Made by a program: the position numbers and the translations under genes. A DNA stretch of 64,000 nt from JAPOXR01 sp963664715 (GTDB lineage Bacteria; Pseudomonadota; Alphaproteobacteria; Rhodobacterales; Rhodobacteraceae), in contig CAXXUY010000001.1 of NCBI GenBank assembly GCA_963664715.2, forward strand, positions 310,001 through 374,000, given 5' to 3'. Below, one piece after another: positions 17,061 through 26,987 of the stretch. Within the stretch, counting starts at the first letter, position 1. Each line of letters begins with the position of its first letter. The notes beneath the pieces were generated by a model. That model saw nothing but the letters and a program-made list of their open reading frames with translations. It made no database searches and had not been told where the DNA came from.

Positions 17061-19841
17061 ATGGCTGGGAAGATCAGGTTCGTTCTGGATGGACGGGAGG
17101 TAACGGCTTCCGGGAATGAGACGATCTGGGATGTTGCCAACAGGCTGGGAAACGAAATCCCGCATCTGTGCCACTCTGCCGAACCGGGTTACCGGTCCGA
17201 TGGAAACTGCCGGGCCTGCATGGTCGAGATCGAAGGCGAAAGGACGCTGGCCGCATCATGCATCCGCAGGCCGTCGGAAGGCATGGTCGTCGAGTCCGAG
17301 ACCGAAAGGGCCCGCAAGGCTCGCAGGATGGTCATCGAACTCCTCATGTCCGACCAGCCCGAGCATGAAGTCTCGCACGACCGGTCATCGCATCTGTGGA
17401 AGACAGCGGTCAGGGCCGGTGTCAAGACCGGAAGGTTCCCCAGGATCCAACAGGACAGGACCCCTGTCCTCGATGGCTCACACCCGGCGATGCGGGTCAA
17501 TCTCGATGCCTGCATCCATTGCGGGCTGTGCGTCCGGGCCTGCCGTGAAGTTCAGGTCAACGATGTCATAGGAATGGCCGGTAGAGGCCACGATTCCCGT
17601 ATCGTGTTCGACTTTGCCGATCCCATGGGCCAGTCAACCTGTGTCGCGTGCGGCGAGTGCGTGCAGGCCTGCCCGACCGGCGCACTGATGCCGGCCAGCG
17701 TACTGGATTCGGAAGAATGCGGGGACAGCGAAGACTATGACAGTGAAACCAGGAGCATCTGCCCGTTTTGCGGGGTGGGCTGCCAGGTGGAGTTGAAGGT
17801 GAAGGACGGCCGGATCAGGTATGTGGATGGCGCCAACGGCCCGGCAAACGAACAGCGCCTCTGCGTCAAGGGCAGGTTCGGCTTCGACTATGTCTATCAC
17901 CCGCACCGGCTGACGAAACCACTGGTCCGCAGGAAAGACGCACCTCCAAAGTCCCTGGATGTCGATCCGGCCAATCCATGGACGCATTTCCGGGAAGCCG
18001 GCTGGGACGAGGCTCTCGATCTGGCAGCTGATGGAATGAGGAAGCTCGGGGAAGAGCATGGCGGGCCTGCCATAGCCGGTTTCGGATCGGCGAAGTGCAC
18101 GAACGAAGAGGCCTACCTGTTCCAGAAGCTGATTCGCCAGGGGTTCGGGCACAACAATGTCGATCACTGCACCCGGCTTTGCCACGCGTCTTCCGTCGCC
18201 GCGCTGATGGAGAACATCGGTTCAGGAGCCGTCACGGCGACATTCAACGAGATCGAGAATGCCGATGTTGCCATCGTCATTGGTGCAAATCCGGTGGAGA
18301 ACCACCCGGTGGCAGCCACTTACTTCAAGCAGTTTGCCAAGCGCGGCGGAAAACTGATCGTCATGGATCCCCGCGGCAGCCAGCTGTCGCGGCACGCGAA
18401 CTGGATGCTGAAGTTCAGGCCCGGAACCGATGTGTCCATGTTGAACGCCATCATGCACGTCATCGTCGAGGAAGGGCTCTACGACCAGCAATACATCGAG
18501 GCATTCACGGAAAACTGGGAAGCGGAGAAGAAGCACCTGGCAGAATTCACTCCGGAAAGGATGGCGGAAGTCTGCGGCATCGACGCTGCAACACTGCGCA
18601 GCGTTGCCCGCGAGTTCGCCACGGCCAGGGCCGGCATGATCTTCTGGGGGATGGGCGTCTCGCAGCATATCCATGGAACCGACAATTCGCGCTGCCTGAT
18701 TTCGCTGGCACTGATGTGTGGCCAGGTCGGCCGCCCCGGCACCGGGCTGCACCCGCTGAGAGGGCAGAACAACGTGCAGGGAGCGTCCGACGCCGGACTG
18801 ATCCCGATGTATCTGCCTGATTACCAGAGCGTCGGTGACGACTCGATCCGGGCGGGCTTTGCCGAAATCTGGGAATCCGGAATGTTCTCGTCCGAACCGG
18901 GCCTGACGGTGACGGAAATTGTCGATGCCATCCATGATGGCATGATCCGGGGCATGTACATTCTCGGTGAGAATCCGGCGATGTCGGATCCGGATGTCGT
19001 CCATGCCCGCGACGCGCTTGCCAGGCTGGAGCATCTCGTTGTCCAGGACATCTTCCTGACGGAAACCGCCAGCTACGCTGACGTCATCCTCCCGGCTTCG
19101 GCGTTCTCGGAAAAGACGGGGACTGTCACGAACACGAACAGACAGGTCCAGATGGGCCGCCCCGCGGCCCCACCTCCCTTCGATGCGCGGGAGGATTGGT
19201 GGATTACGGTGGAATTGGCGAAAAGGATGGGCCTTCCCTGGAGTTACCGTCATCCGTCCGAGGTCTTCGCCGAAATGAAACTCTCGATGCAGTCGCTGGA
19301 TAACATTACCTGGGAAAGGCTGGAGGCGGAGCACTCCGTCATCTATCCGAGCACCGGCCCGGAGGATCCGGGCCAGCCCATCGTGTTCGGTGACGGATTC
19401 CCTCGCGAGGGTGGACGGGGCAGGTTTACTCCTGCCAGCATCGTCGCGCCTGCCGAGACGCCGGACGAACGGTTTCCGATGATTCTCATCACTGGCCGGC
19501 AGCTCGAGCATTGGCACACCGGGTCGATGACCAGGCGCTCGCCGGTGCTGGACAGGGTGGAACCGGAGGCCGTGTGTTCCCTGCATCCGAGAACACTTGC
19601 AAAACTGGGTGTGGTGCCCGGTGAGGAAGTCGTTCTCGAAACCAGGAGGGGATCGATCACGGTTGCCACACGGGCAGACAGGCATGTGTCGGAAGACACT
19701 GTCTTCATTCCCTTTGCATTCGTTGAAGCAGCCGCGAATGTTCTGACCAACCCGGCGATCGACCCATACGGCAAGATACCGGAGTTCAAGTTTGCTGCCG
19801 TCAGGGTGGAAAAGGCTGCTTCAGCGATGGCAGCCGAATGA
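17061..19841 (+). CDS. NAD-type formate dehydrogenase alpha subunit (molybdenum/tungsten bis-MGD enzyme)
   Basis: 926 residues with the FdsA/FdhA layout. An N-terminal [2Fe-2S] ferredoxin domain carries Cys 37, 50, 53 and 67. Two 4Fe-4S motifs are CIHCGLCVRAC (151-161) and CVACGECVQAC (194-204). The [4Fe-4S]-binding start of the molybdopterin domain is CPFCGVGC (234-241) plus C268. The active-site Cys is 374 (RLCHASS), so it is a Cys rather than Sec enzyme. It oxidises formate to CO2 and passes electrons through the clusters. No beta/gamma NADH-reducing subunits or fdhD are adjacent, so its electron acceptor must be encoded elsewhere. ATG 17061 gives the usual start. Confidence 0.92.
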   Translation: MAGKIRFVLDGREVTASGNETIWDVANRLGNEIPHLCHSAEPGYRSDGNCRACMVEIEGERTLAASCIRRPSEGMVVESETERARKARRMVIELLMSDQPEHEVSHDRSSHLWKTAVRAGVKTGRFPRIQQDRTPVLDGSHPAMRVNLDACIHCGLCVRACREVQVNDVIGMAGRGHDSRIVFDFADPMGQSTCVACGECVQACPTGALMPASVLDSEECGDSEDYDSETRSICPFCGVGCQVELKVKDGRIRYVDGANGPANEQRLCVKGRFGFDYVYHPHRLTKPLVRRKDAPPKSLDVDPANPWTHFREAGWDEALDLAADGMRKLGEEHGGPAIAGFGSAKCTNEEAYLFQKLIRQGFGHNNVDHCTRLCHASSVAALMENIGSGAVTATFNEIENADVAIVIGANPVENHPVAATYFKQFAKRGGKLIVMDPRGSQLSRHANWMLKFRPGTDVSMLNAIMHVIVEEGLYDQQYIEAFTENWEAEKKHLAEFTPERMAEVCGIDAATLRSVAREFATARAGMIFWGMGVSQHIHGTDNSRCLISLALMCGQVGRPGTGLHPLRGQNNVQGASDAGLIPMYLPDYQSVGDDSIRAGFAEIWESGMFSSEPGLTVTEIVDAIHDGMIRGMYILGENPAMSDPDVVHARDALARLEHLVVQDIFLTETASYADVILPASAFSEKTGTVTNTNRQVQMGRPAAPPPFDAREDWWITVELAKRMGLPWSYRHPSEVFAEMKLSMQSLDNITWERLEAEHSVIYPSTGPEDPGQPIVFGDGFPREGGRGRFTPASIVAPAETPDERFPMILITGRQLEHWHTGSMTRRSPVLDRVEPEAVCSLHPRTLAKLGVVPGEEVVLETRRGSITVATRADRHVSEDTVFIPFAFVEAAANVLTNPAIDPYGKIPEFKFAAVRVEKAASAMAAE

Positions 19842-20263
19842 TCGGCTGAGGTTCCAATCCCGTCGCTTGGCCTGCCGCAAGGGTGGCCGGGGACTGGTTT
19901 GGGACAGTGATCGTGACACCGCCCCTGCTGTCGGGGAAGACTGACGCCCTTCCGCAGGTGGGTCCGGCAGTTTGGAGTTCTTGCCCGGCCTCGTCGTTCC
20001 AGCAAGCAATGCTGCCGTACGGTGCTGGTGCACGAGGTCGAATTGCCATTTCCTACGGGATCAACGGGTGACGAACTGGCAAGGACCGGGAGAAGATGGG
20101 CCGATCGGCACTCTCTGGCGGTTGGTCAGCGCCTTCGATTCAACCGTTCCGGCGCAGGTGGATGACGCCATTCCTTCGACGCGAATTTACCAGTGTGGGA
20201 TGAGGGATGCGTAGGAGGTGTCTGACCGGCAAGATGAGAATCCACGACCCACCGGGTTACGCT
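19842..20263. other. Intergenic stretch after formate dehydrogenase
   Basis: A 7-bp stem CAGCCGA / TCGGCTG (19831-19848) spans the formate dehydrogenase stop; it lacks a T-run. I see no other feature. Short frames in this stretch have no recognisable sequence. Confidence 0.3.
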
Positions 20264-21084
20264 TCAAAGCCGCTCGATTATGCATTGATGCCCGGGTCGG
20301 ACTTGCTGTGAGGGTCTTCTCACTTTCGGCTGCGCTTGCCGGTCCCGCGGGCGGCAGTCGATAAGGAACTCCATCATCCTGGAGCCGTCTTGGCTGTTGC
20401 AGAAGTCGACCATCTCCCGGTTGAATTCCAGTGCCCTTGCGGCCGGTACCGGGATGGCATCGTAGCCGTGCGACATCAACATACCGTTCATCATGAACCT
20501 GGCGGTGCGCTTGTTGCCACCGAAATGGAACTGCTGCAGCGCGCCAAACAGGAACCATGCCATCGCCCGCTCCCCGGGATCGGCAACTTCCGCTTCCAGG
20601 GCGTCGGCCCCGTTGTCGAACAGGGCTTTCAGCGCGACCGCACCCGAGGTTGTCGCCGGCGGCGTGTGCACGCGGCCGTCGCCGAGCGACATGTCGGGCG
20701 TCAAGGACCATTCCTTTCCCTCGCCGCGAAAGCGTCCCACTCCAGCCCCTCCTCCCGAGCCACGAGCGAGTGCAGGCGGTGGGACGTGATCTTGACGAGA
20801 CGGAAACTGCCAGCGCGGACCATGTTGAAAAGCTCTTCAGCGGCATTGGGGAGGTTGAGGACCTGCCTCTCGTCGGAGAGGCGGTGGCCACCGACAGTCA
20901 CGCCATCGAGGAGGGTCTTGACTTCCACTCAGCTGAAAGGATTGCCCTCGAGCGCACTTGCATCGTGCACGAATGCGGCCAACATCTGCCGGTAGCGGTA
21001 TAGAGCCCGTTCAACCGGATGCGGGCCCACTGCCGGCAACCCTGGCGGATTCCACCTGAAACCCATCGTATCGAACAGACTCAC
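20264..21084 (-). pseudogene. Fic-family protein gene, broken by a stop codon and a frameshift
   Basis: Reading from GTG 21084 gives the N-terminal piece PVERALYRYRQMLAAFVHDA then SALEGNPFS, interrupted by TGA (20931-20929). It resumes in frame as VEVKTLLDGVTVGGH. Near 20735-20738 a G is missing from a GGG run in EWDAF, and the frame shifts to RFRGEGKEW followed by the Fic core QQFHFGGNKRTARFMM. Fic proteins transfer AMP or other groups to target proteins; the usual catalytic His of HxFx(D/E)GN is Gln here, as in some Fic subfamilies. The start overlaps the stop of a broken small gene by GTGA, which points to a former operon. Both lesions would have to be sequencing errors for it to be functional. 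Confidence 0.75.
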
Positions 21085-21384
21085 TGGAGCCTCACGCTGC
21101 CAGCAGGCGATGATGGCCCGGCCGGGCGCGGCCTTTCGACATTGAAGCCAGTGAGCAGGCCAATCTGGCGGAAGCGGGTGCGTTCACCGAGGTCGCGCTC
21201 TGCGATTGTGTGGCCGGTATCTCTCCCCCTCACCTGCCAGCCATCCCGGGGGAGTGTAGCGGTTCACACCGGGCAGGACGCTGATGGAGCCCAGCGGCGT
21301 GAACAGGCCCTTGAAGACCGGTGAGGTCAGTACGGCGACCAGTGTGCCGACGAGGATAGTGCGGCAGGCTGTTCCCTCGCTCAT
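21081..21384 (-). pseudogene. Small unknown membrane-anchored protein gene with a one-base frameshift
   Basis: ATG 21384 overlaps the RHH gene stop (ATGA) and starts a protein with a hydrophobic N-terminus (ILVGTLVAVLTSPVFKGL). As written it ends after 66 residues. Removing one G from the run of five G (plus-strand 21225-21229) extends it to about 100 residues (DTGHTIAERDLGERTRF, then PAGSVRLQ). The extended frame ends at a stop that overlaps the Fic GTG start by GTGA. Because the extended frame restores perfect coupling, a single inserted base is the simplest explanation. I do not recognise the protein. Confidence 0.5.
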
Positions 21385-21581
21385 TCGTTACTCTTCTGCC
21401 TGGTGTCTTCACTGGCCACGCCCAGGCGATGGTTTTCCCGCTGGACATGCCGGCGCAGCGCGGTACGAATGAAAGCCGCCTCCGACAATTCGCGTCCCAC
21501 TGCCCGTTCGCAGGTGACGATCCTGCGGATATGTTCCCGCTCGGCCGGTTCGAGACGAAAGGTGATGACTTCCTTGGCCAT
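21381..21581 (-). CDS. Ribbon-helix-helix (CopG/MobC-like) small DNA-binding protein
   Basis: 66 residues starting MAKEVITFRLEPAEREHIRR, with the beta strand (VITFRL) and two helices (PAEREHIRRIV and SEAAFIRTALRRHV) of an RHH repressor. Such proteins act as antitoxins or relaxosome accessory factors. It overlaps the next small gene by ATGA and stands first in what looks like a decayed three-gene operon with a Fic gene. The upstream in-frame extension belongs to sequence resembling a TonB receptor and is unlikely to be translated. Confidence 0.6.
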   Translation of the reverse strand: MAKEVITFRLEPAEREHIRRIVTCERAVGRELSEAAFIRTALRRHVQRENHRLGVASEDTRQKSNE

Positions 21582-21619
21582 GTATCCTGGACGTCCTGTT
21601 CGCGTGGGGTCCAGAAGCC

Positions 21620-22396
21620 GGAAACAAAGTAGGTGTTCCAACTCGCAGTCACGTCATTACGGCTTGCCTTCAGTGTTGCATGGGCCCGGTAGCACGGAAA
21701 ATCCCCCGGCTGCCTGGCACCCGCCACCTTGAATATGGATCTGGTTTTGCGCCGAACACGGGCATCGAGTTCCATTTGCGCCCATTCAGTCTCCCAGGCC
21801 GTTCCGGCCATTAACGCGATGCCGCGGTTCTCGCTTTCGCCGCTGGTGAGCAGTGGACTGACGATCCTGTCAATTCGGTTCGTCCCATCCCGTATTACGG
21901 CCGCTCCCGGCGGAAGGTCTCTTCCGGCTGCATTGAGATTCACGAGATACTGGGGGCTGACCTGCGACGGCAAGCCGGTCGACTCGGACCTGGACCAATC
22001 GATGCCGAATCTGTGCCTGCCGGAACGCCATTCCATCCCGAGCCAGAAGTTTTCGGTTTCGCTTGGTTCCAGCTCCGGGTTTCCTCCCCGTTCCCGTTCA
22101 ACCTGTTGATTGGAACACTCGTCCAGGCTCGTGTCGCAAATGTATGGAATGTCAATGAATGTGGGCCTGTTCAGGTCACCCAGCCCCGGTGCGCTTTCAT
22201 ACCATCCCCGCTGCACTCGCAAAATCACCGGCTCAAATGAGCTGTAGTGTCCGGCTACATCCCGGCCGGCAGTGCCGCCGACATCGTCGTGATCGCTGCG
22301 GTTGTCGGCCAGTACCAGATCCAGGCCGGAATGAATCGGCAGGGTTGTTCCCGCGTGAAGGCTTGCCGTGTGCCGCGCGCTCCTTGCTGACCCGAG
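21620..22396 (-). pseudogene. TonB-dependent receptor C-terminal beta-barrel fragment
   Basis: The minus-strand frame opens right after the AsmA stop, without its own start, and encodes barrel-like sequence. This includes the receptor hallmark GNPELEPSETENFWLGMEW, followed by RHRFGIDWSRSES and EWAQMELDARVRRK. Only about 250 residues of a protein normally 600-900 residues long remain. The N-terminal plug and TonB box are missing, and similarity stops near 21620, where the RHH gene begins. It is a relic of an outer-membrane siderophore/nutrient receptor. Confidence 0.6.
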
Positions 22397-25300
22397 TCAA
22401 TTGCCCCCGCCAAGGAGGTCCAGAATGCGCTCCCGAGCCCGGTCCTTCAATTGTTCCTTCAGAACCTCCTCGATCTGGTCCAGACCCTCGATTTCGCTTC
22501 CGAGTTCCTCCTCGATCTTTCGCTCCACTGCTTCCTTTGCCTTGTCCTCTATTTCAGGAGCCTTCTTGAGCAACTCCTGGCGCAGCACTTCCGCGACATC
22601 GAGTTCATACTTCGGATCTTCCCAGCTGCCGCCGATGATGAGTGGTACCGTGCGTTCGGTTTCGGAACTTTCGTTGAGAAGTGATGCTGACGCCCTGTAG
22701 TCAATTGTCCGGGATCCGATTCCGATACGGCCCCTTCCGGAAACGAACAGCTGGGGCGACTGGAGAACGAGATCATCATTGCGTGCAACTCCGCCATCGA
22801 CCGTGAAACTTGCGTCCATGCTGTCGAATTTCGTTGCCCGTCCTTCTCCAAGGCTGCCAAGGTCGAGATCGCGCAACGCCCCTACCAGATCGAGTCCGCG
22901 GTATTCGCCCTCATCGAAGCTCAGTGCGCCGGTGCCCGAAAGGGAATTCATCAGTTCGTGCACACTGTCTCCGATGGCGAGCAGATTGACTTCCAGGGCT
23001 CCGCGCGCGGTTAGCCGGTCGTAACCGGCAAGTTCGGACAGGAGAGACTGCAGGTCGAGATTCCTGCCCAGGAGGTTTGCACGCGCCGACAGGCCACCGC
23101 GACTGTTGATGACGAAAGAGCCGGCAATCGATCCGCCGAAAGCGGCTACTTCGCGGAATTCAACCACGGCGCGTCCGGTATCATTGGTGAAGGTTGTGCG
23201 TGTGGGTCCCAAACCGACCTTGCCCAGGTCAAGGCTCTCCGCTGAGAACGTTACACGCGCGTCGAAAGACTGAAGCCAGCTGACATCGATCGGTGTACGC
23301 GGCCAACCGGGCTCCGGGTCGGCAGGGGCGGAACGGACCTGCGAAATCACACCTGCTGCAATGGCAAGAGGCGACAAATCCAGGGCACTACCTGCAATCT
23401 GCGCCGACAGCATGGGCCTTTCGCCCGGGCGGAAGGCAACATCGCCTGTCACGACATTCTGACCCAGGCGCAGCGCACCGTCGCTCAAGCCGAATTCGCC
23501 GGATGCAGCCAGCGTCAGATTGCCTCCCAGCGATGCGTCACGGCCGACAATCTGCAAGATGCCCGGCGTTTCACGTCCCGAGAGAGCAAGCAGCGAAGCC
23601 ATGTCGGCAATTTCGGCATTCAGCCGGCCCCTTGCCGCCAGTGGTGAAAATCTGGAGTCGCCCTCGAACCTTATCGTGTTTTTGCCGGCTTCGACTCTCA
23701 GTGACACCGGGACGGCCCGGTTTCCCGAGAGTGCCGAGACGTCCCTGATTGCACCGCTGGCAGTGAAGGCCTGACCGTTCATCACGGCTTCAAGACTGAA
23801 GTCTGCAGTGCCGCCCGGGACTGGATATCGGATGCTGAGGTCAACCCCGGACAGGTCGATACGGTTGCCCTGGTCAGGGTCGCCAAAGGCAATCCGGCCG
23901 CCGCCCAAGGTGAATCCGCCGGTATCGGTCAGTGCAATTTCACCGCTCAACAACGCATTGCTGCCCACAATCTGCCGCAGGCCCGGAGCCTCTTGTCCCG
24001 AGAGTGCGAGGAGAGCAGACGCGTCCTGGATTTCAGCATCCAGGCGGCCATTCACCGTCAATGGTCTGAGACTGGCATTTCCCTCGAGCACGATCCTGTT
24101 GCCGGCCGTTGCGAATTCGAGCGAAAGCGGCACAGGGTCGGTGCCTGCCAATGCAGTGACATCACCAATCGTGCCCCTGGCGGCAAGAGCCTGGCCGTTC
24201 ATGCTGGTTTCGAGTTCAAATTGCACCATGCCGCCTTGGTCGGGCAACTGCAGGTTGAGATTCACTCCGGACAGGTCGATGCGGTTTCCGTCATCCTGAC
24301 TGCCGAATGCTACTCGACCGTCGTGGAGCGTGAATTCGCCGGAACCGTTCAGCGTTACCTCGCCGCTCAGCAAGGCACCGTCACCGATGAACTGCTGCAG
24401 CCCCGGGGCCTCTTGACCCGAGATCACCAGCAAGGCAGCCATGTCTGAAATATCGGCATCAAGGCGGCCTCTGACCTCCAACGGATCGTGACCGGCATCG
24501 CCCTCGAATGTGATCCTGTTGGCGGCTATCGAGAGATCAAGAGACATAGGCACGGCTTCGCTGCTTGCCAGGGCAGTGACATCGCCAATTGTGCCCCTGG
24601 CGGCAAGAGCCTGGCCGTTCATGCTGGTTTCGAGTTCAAATTGCACCATTCCGTCCTGACCCGGCAGCTGCAGGCTGAGATTGACGCCGGTCAGGTCGAT
24701 GCGGTTGCCTTCATCCTGGCTGCCAAGAGCCGCCCGTCCGTCACTCAGCGTGATGATTCCTGAATCGCTCAGCTTCACGTCACCGCTAATGGATGCGTCG
24801 CGGCCAATGATCATGGGAAGATCCCGCGCTTGGAGTCCGGCAAGCGCCAGGATTGCAGGCAGGTCGGAGAGGCCCGAATCAAGCCGGCCATCAACCGTCA
24901 GTGGGGAAAACCCTGCTTCGCCCTCCAGCATGATACTGCTTTCCCCCGCCGTGAGATCGATCGACACGGGAACAGCCGTCCCGCCAATGAGCGCTGTTAC
25001 GTCACGAACCGTACCCTTCGCCGTGAACGGTTGGCCGTTCATCTCTGCATTCAACTCGAATTCCGCCATGCCTCGCAGGTTTGGCATAAGCATGTTGAGA
25101 TGAACGCTGGACAGGTCTAAGCGATCGTCCGCTGTATGATCCACAATGGAAATCTGGCCGTCCGAGACTACTGCTTCATCGAGTGCAAAGTTCCTCGGTA
25201 GCGCATCCTGCAAGACTGCCGCCGCTCGTCCTGTTCCCACTTGCTGCGCTTCGAGTTCCCAGTTGGATTGTCCGTTGGTTGCTGTTTCGAGCAGGATTTC

Positions 25301-25642
25301 GGGGGCGACTGCCTCGATCCGCGTGATCCGCAGGTCACCTCCAAACAGCGTGCGAGGGTCCACGCCGACCGCAAGGCTCTGTGCCTTGAACATTGGTCCC
25401 GAGCGAGACCATTCGGCGTTTGCAATTGTGACTGCTCCCGCGCGGAAACCAAGTTCCGGCCAGAGTGTCAGGCGCACATCACCTTCGATGAGCGTTTCCC
25501 TTCCGGTCGCCTCTTCGAACTGATTTGCTGCTAAACGCGCGTAATGTTCTGCCGGAAGGAAAAACAGAACAGCGCCCACCAAGACCACTATTACAATCAA
25601 GACTGCAATCAGGGTCCCGATGATCCTGACGATCCAGCCCAT
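22397..25642 (-). CDS. AsmA-family protein with internal repeats
   Basis: 1081 residues. One N-terminal transmembrane helix (residues 3-29) is followed by the AsmA N-terminal domain (ATGRETLIEGDVRLTLWPEL, SNWELE). A large beta-strand-rich body follows, then the AsmA C-terminal signature LSFDEGEYRGLDLVGALRDL. AsmA-like proteins bridge the inner and outer membranes and affect outer-membrane lipid supply. The middle has several tandem units of roughly 130-140 residues, each with a variant of MNGQALAARGTIGDVTAL, DGRVAFGSQDDGNRIDLSG and SGQEAPGLQQ. This extends the molecule compared with ordinary AsmA of about 600 residues. No operon partner is visible. Confidence 0.85.
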   Translation of the reverse strand: MGWIVRIIGTLIAVLIVIVVLVGAVLFFLPAEHYARLAANQFEEATGRETLIEGDVRLTLWPELGFRAGAVTIANAEWSRSGPMFKAQSLAVGVDPRTLFGGDLRITRIEAVAPEILLETATNGQSNWELEAQQVGTGRAAAVLQDALPRNFALDEAVVSDGQISIVDHTADDRLDLSSVHLNMLMPNLRGMAEFELNAEMNGQPFTAKGTVRDVTALIGGTAVPVSIDLTAGESSIMLEGEAGFSPLTVDGRLDSGLSDLPAILALAGLQARDLPMIIGRDASISGDVKLSDSGIITLSDGRAALGSQDEGNRIDLTGVNLSLQLPGQDGMVQFELETSMNGQALAARGTIGDVTALASSEAVPMSLDLSIAANRITFEGDAGHDPLEVRGRLDADISDMAALLVISGQEAPGLQQFIGDGALLSGEVTLNGSGEFTLHDGRVAFGSQDDGNRIDLSGVNLNLQLPDQGGMVQFELETSMNGQALAARGTIGDVTALAGTDPVPLSLEFATAGNRIVLEGNASLRPLTVNGRLDAEIQDASALLALSGQEAPGLRQIVGSNALLSGEIALTDTGGFTLGGGRIAFGDPDQGNRIDLSGVDLSIRYPVPGGTADFSLEAVMNGQAFTASGAIRDVSALSGNRAVPVSLRVEAGKNTIRFEGDSRFSPLAARGRLNAEIADMASLLALSGRETPGILQIVGRDASLGGNLTLAASGEFGLSDGALRLGQNVVTGDVAFRPGERPMLSAQIAGSALDLSPLAIAAGVISQVRSAPADPEPGWPRTPIDVSWLQSFDARVTFSAESLDLGKVGLGPTRTTFTNDTGRAVVEFREVAAFGGSIAGSFVINSRGGLSARANLLGRNLDLQSLLSELAGYDRLTARGALEVNLLAIGDSVHELMNSLSGTGALSFDEGEYRGLDLVGALRDLDLGSLGEGRATKFDSMDASFTVDGGVARNDDLVLQSPQLFVSGRGRIGIGSRTIDYRASASLLNESSETERTVPLIIGGSWEDPKYELDVAEVLRQELLKKAPEIEDKAKEAVERKIEEELGSEIEGLDQIEEVLKEQLKDRARERILDLLGGGN
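24155..24735 (-). repeat. Tandem repeat units inside the AsmA gene, period 420 bp
   Basis: The stretch beginning GTGCCCCTGGCGGCAAGAGC occurs at 24171 and again at 24591, exactly 420 bases (140 codons) apart, with a long near-identical run around each copy. Other units in the gene are more diverged. The local similarity suggests recent duplication or gene conversion between neighbouring units. Confidence 0.75.
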
Positions 25643-26244
25643 TTCCCAGCTCCGTCGCCTGTTCCCGCCTTGTGCTACTCTTGATCGGGCATGTCGTTTT
25701 CTGCATGCCTGTTGCTTGGAGTAAGCAGATTGTGCAGATTTTTCAAGGAAAAGTGCCTCAATGCACGGGTACAGGCTTGAGACGGCTCGCCGGGAGTCCG
25801 AAACCGGCGCCGAGAAGCGGAAGATAGACAGACAGGTCGACGCATCCTGGACCCGGGGCCAATCTGTCGGCTCGTTCCTACATCACTGACACCATTCGGT
25901 AGGTATTGTGTGTTGAGCTTGTAGCGGGAAACGGCCGGGAAACAGGTTTCCGGCGCAATCACCGCAACTTTCGACCTCCCACACTGATTCAGGTGATAAC
26001 CAGAGTCTTCTGCAGAATGTCATTGGAATGCGTTGGGGTGTAGCAGGCTGACCTGCTCTGTCCAGAATGGTACAAGAACACGATCCCGTTAGGTCAGGTT
26101 GGTTTTCAGCCACTGGAATCCTCGTATCCATCAAACCGGTTTGTTCGAGCCCTTGCAGTTCCATTCCAGTATTATTCAATCCCGGAACCTGGCCTGGCTT
26201 GGCCTGCATGCCTCAGGTTGCTTGCAGCATTACTTGCGTGCGCC
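25643..26244. other. Intergenic stretch upstream of AsmA
   Basis: It holds the AsmA promoter side and then the left edge of the accessory island. I find no gene, RNA or strong repeat that I can support. Confidence 0.3.
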
Positions 26245-26727
26245 CTGCACGATCCGGTCCAGGATCATGGCGCAGAAGAGAATGGAAAATCCCGCGAGGA
26301 GTCCCTGCTCGACACGACATGGCTGATCGAACTCGGCGAGGAGGCGGAAGGCAAGGATCGGCGCGAAGCGCAGATGATCCTGAACCACAAGGACGCCATC
26401 GAGATCCTGGTCGACGGCGCGGAACACGTCGGCTTCGACCGCCATACCGTCCTCAACCTGCACAACGCGCTCGCGGACAATTTGCTTCCCGATCCCGAGG
26501 CTCCTGGACGGCTCCGGCGCATGGGAGTGGGCATCGAGGGTTCGGTCTTCCATCCTCTTGAGGTACCGCAACTCATCGAAGAGTGCTTCGACGAGATTCT
26601 GGCGAAGGCCTCACTGATCGGGGATCCGTTCGAGCAGGCATTTTTCGCGCTGGCGCAACTCCCCCATCTGCAGCCCTTCGACGATGTGAACAAGCAGGTC
26701 TCCAGAATTGCGGCGAACATTCCGCTG
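26245..26727 (+). pseudogene. Fic-family protein gene truncated at both ends
   Basis: The frame encodes a coherent Fic fragment: LLDTTWLIELGEEAEGKDRR, MILNHKDAIEILVDGAEHVG, then VFHPLEVPQLIEECFDEIL and the core LQPFDDVNKQVSRIAANIPL. As in the other Fic gene of this window, the residue at the catalytic His position (six before the conserved Asn) is Gln. There is no plausible start with a ribosome-binding site. The coding similarity ends exactly where the 262-bp direct repeat begins (26726), so insertion or recombination of that repeat removed the C-terminus. Confidence 0.6.
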
Positions 26728-26987
26728 TTGTTTCCCGGATTGAGTTGCCGCGCAGCGCGGTAGATTTCCCGGATTAGGTCGACGCCGATTTGCCTGGAAA
26801 CCGGATTGGTCCGGGATGGCCGGGCTGTCTTCCTTCCCAGGCAGAGCAGTTTTCCAGCAGCAGGTTCAGGACAGTGTGCAGACCGCGGGGATTGTGGTTG
26901 TCCTGATTGTGGCTCGTGTCTATTCGACCGGGTTCAGGTTGACGAGGAAAGAATGGCCCGCGCGGATAGCCGTCCGCCGGGCCGTGG
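26726..26987. repeat. 262-bp direct repeat, copy 1
   Basis: Nearly identical to 29477-29738: I count four mismatches and no gaps. It starts TGTTGTTTCCCGGATTGAG and contains the small palindrome CCGCGCAGCGCGG. Copies 1 and 2 flank the AbiE-type toxin-antitoxin genes in direct orientation, 2.5 kb apart. It is not an insertion sequence I recognise, and it encodes part of a decayed ORF. Confidence 0.85.

Noticed and set aside
18222..19685. A 487-codon minus-strand frame opposite formate dehydrogenase
   Set aside because: It is antisense to an unmistakable enzyme gene and its translation (rich in Arg, His, Gly) is the usual shadow of GC-rich coding DNA.
22397..25642. Repeats in this gene as a possible CRISPR or satellite array
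   Set aside because: The period is an exact multiple of three, the frame is kept throughout, and the units encode similar protein segments, so they are coding repeats.
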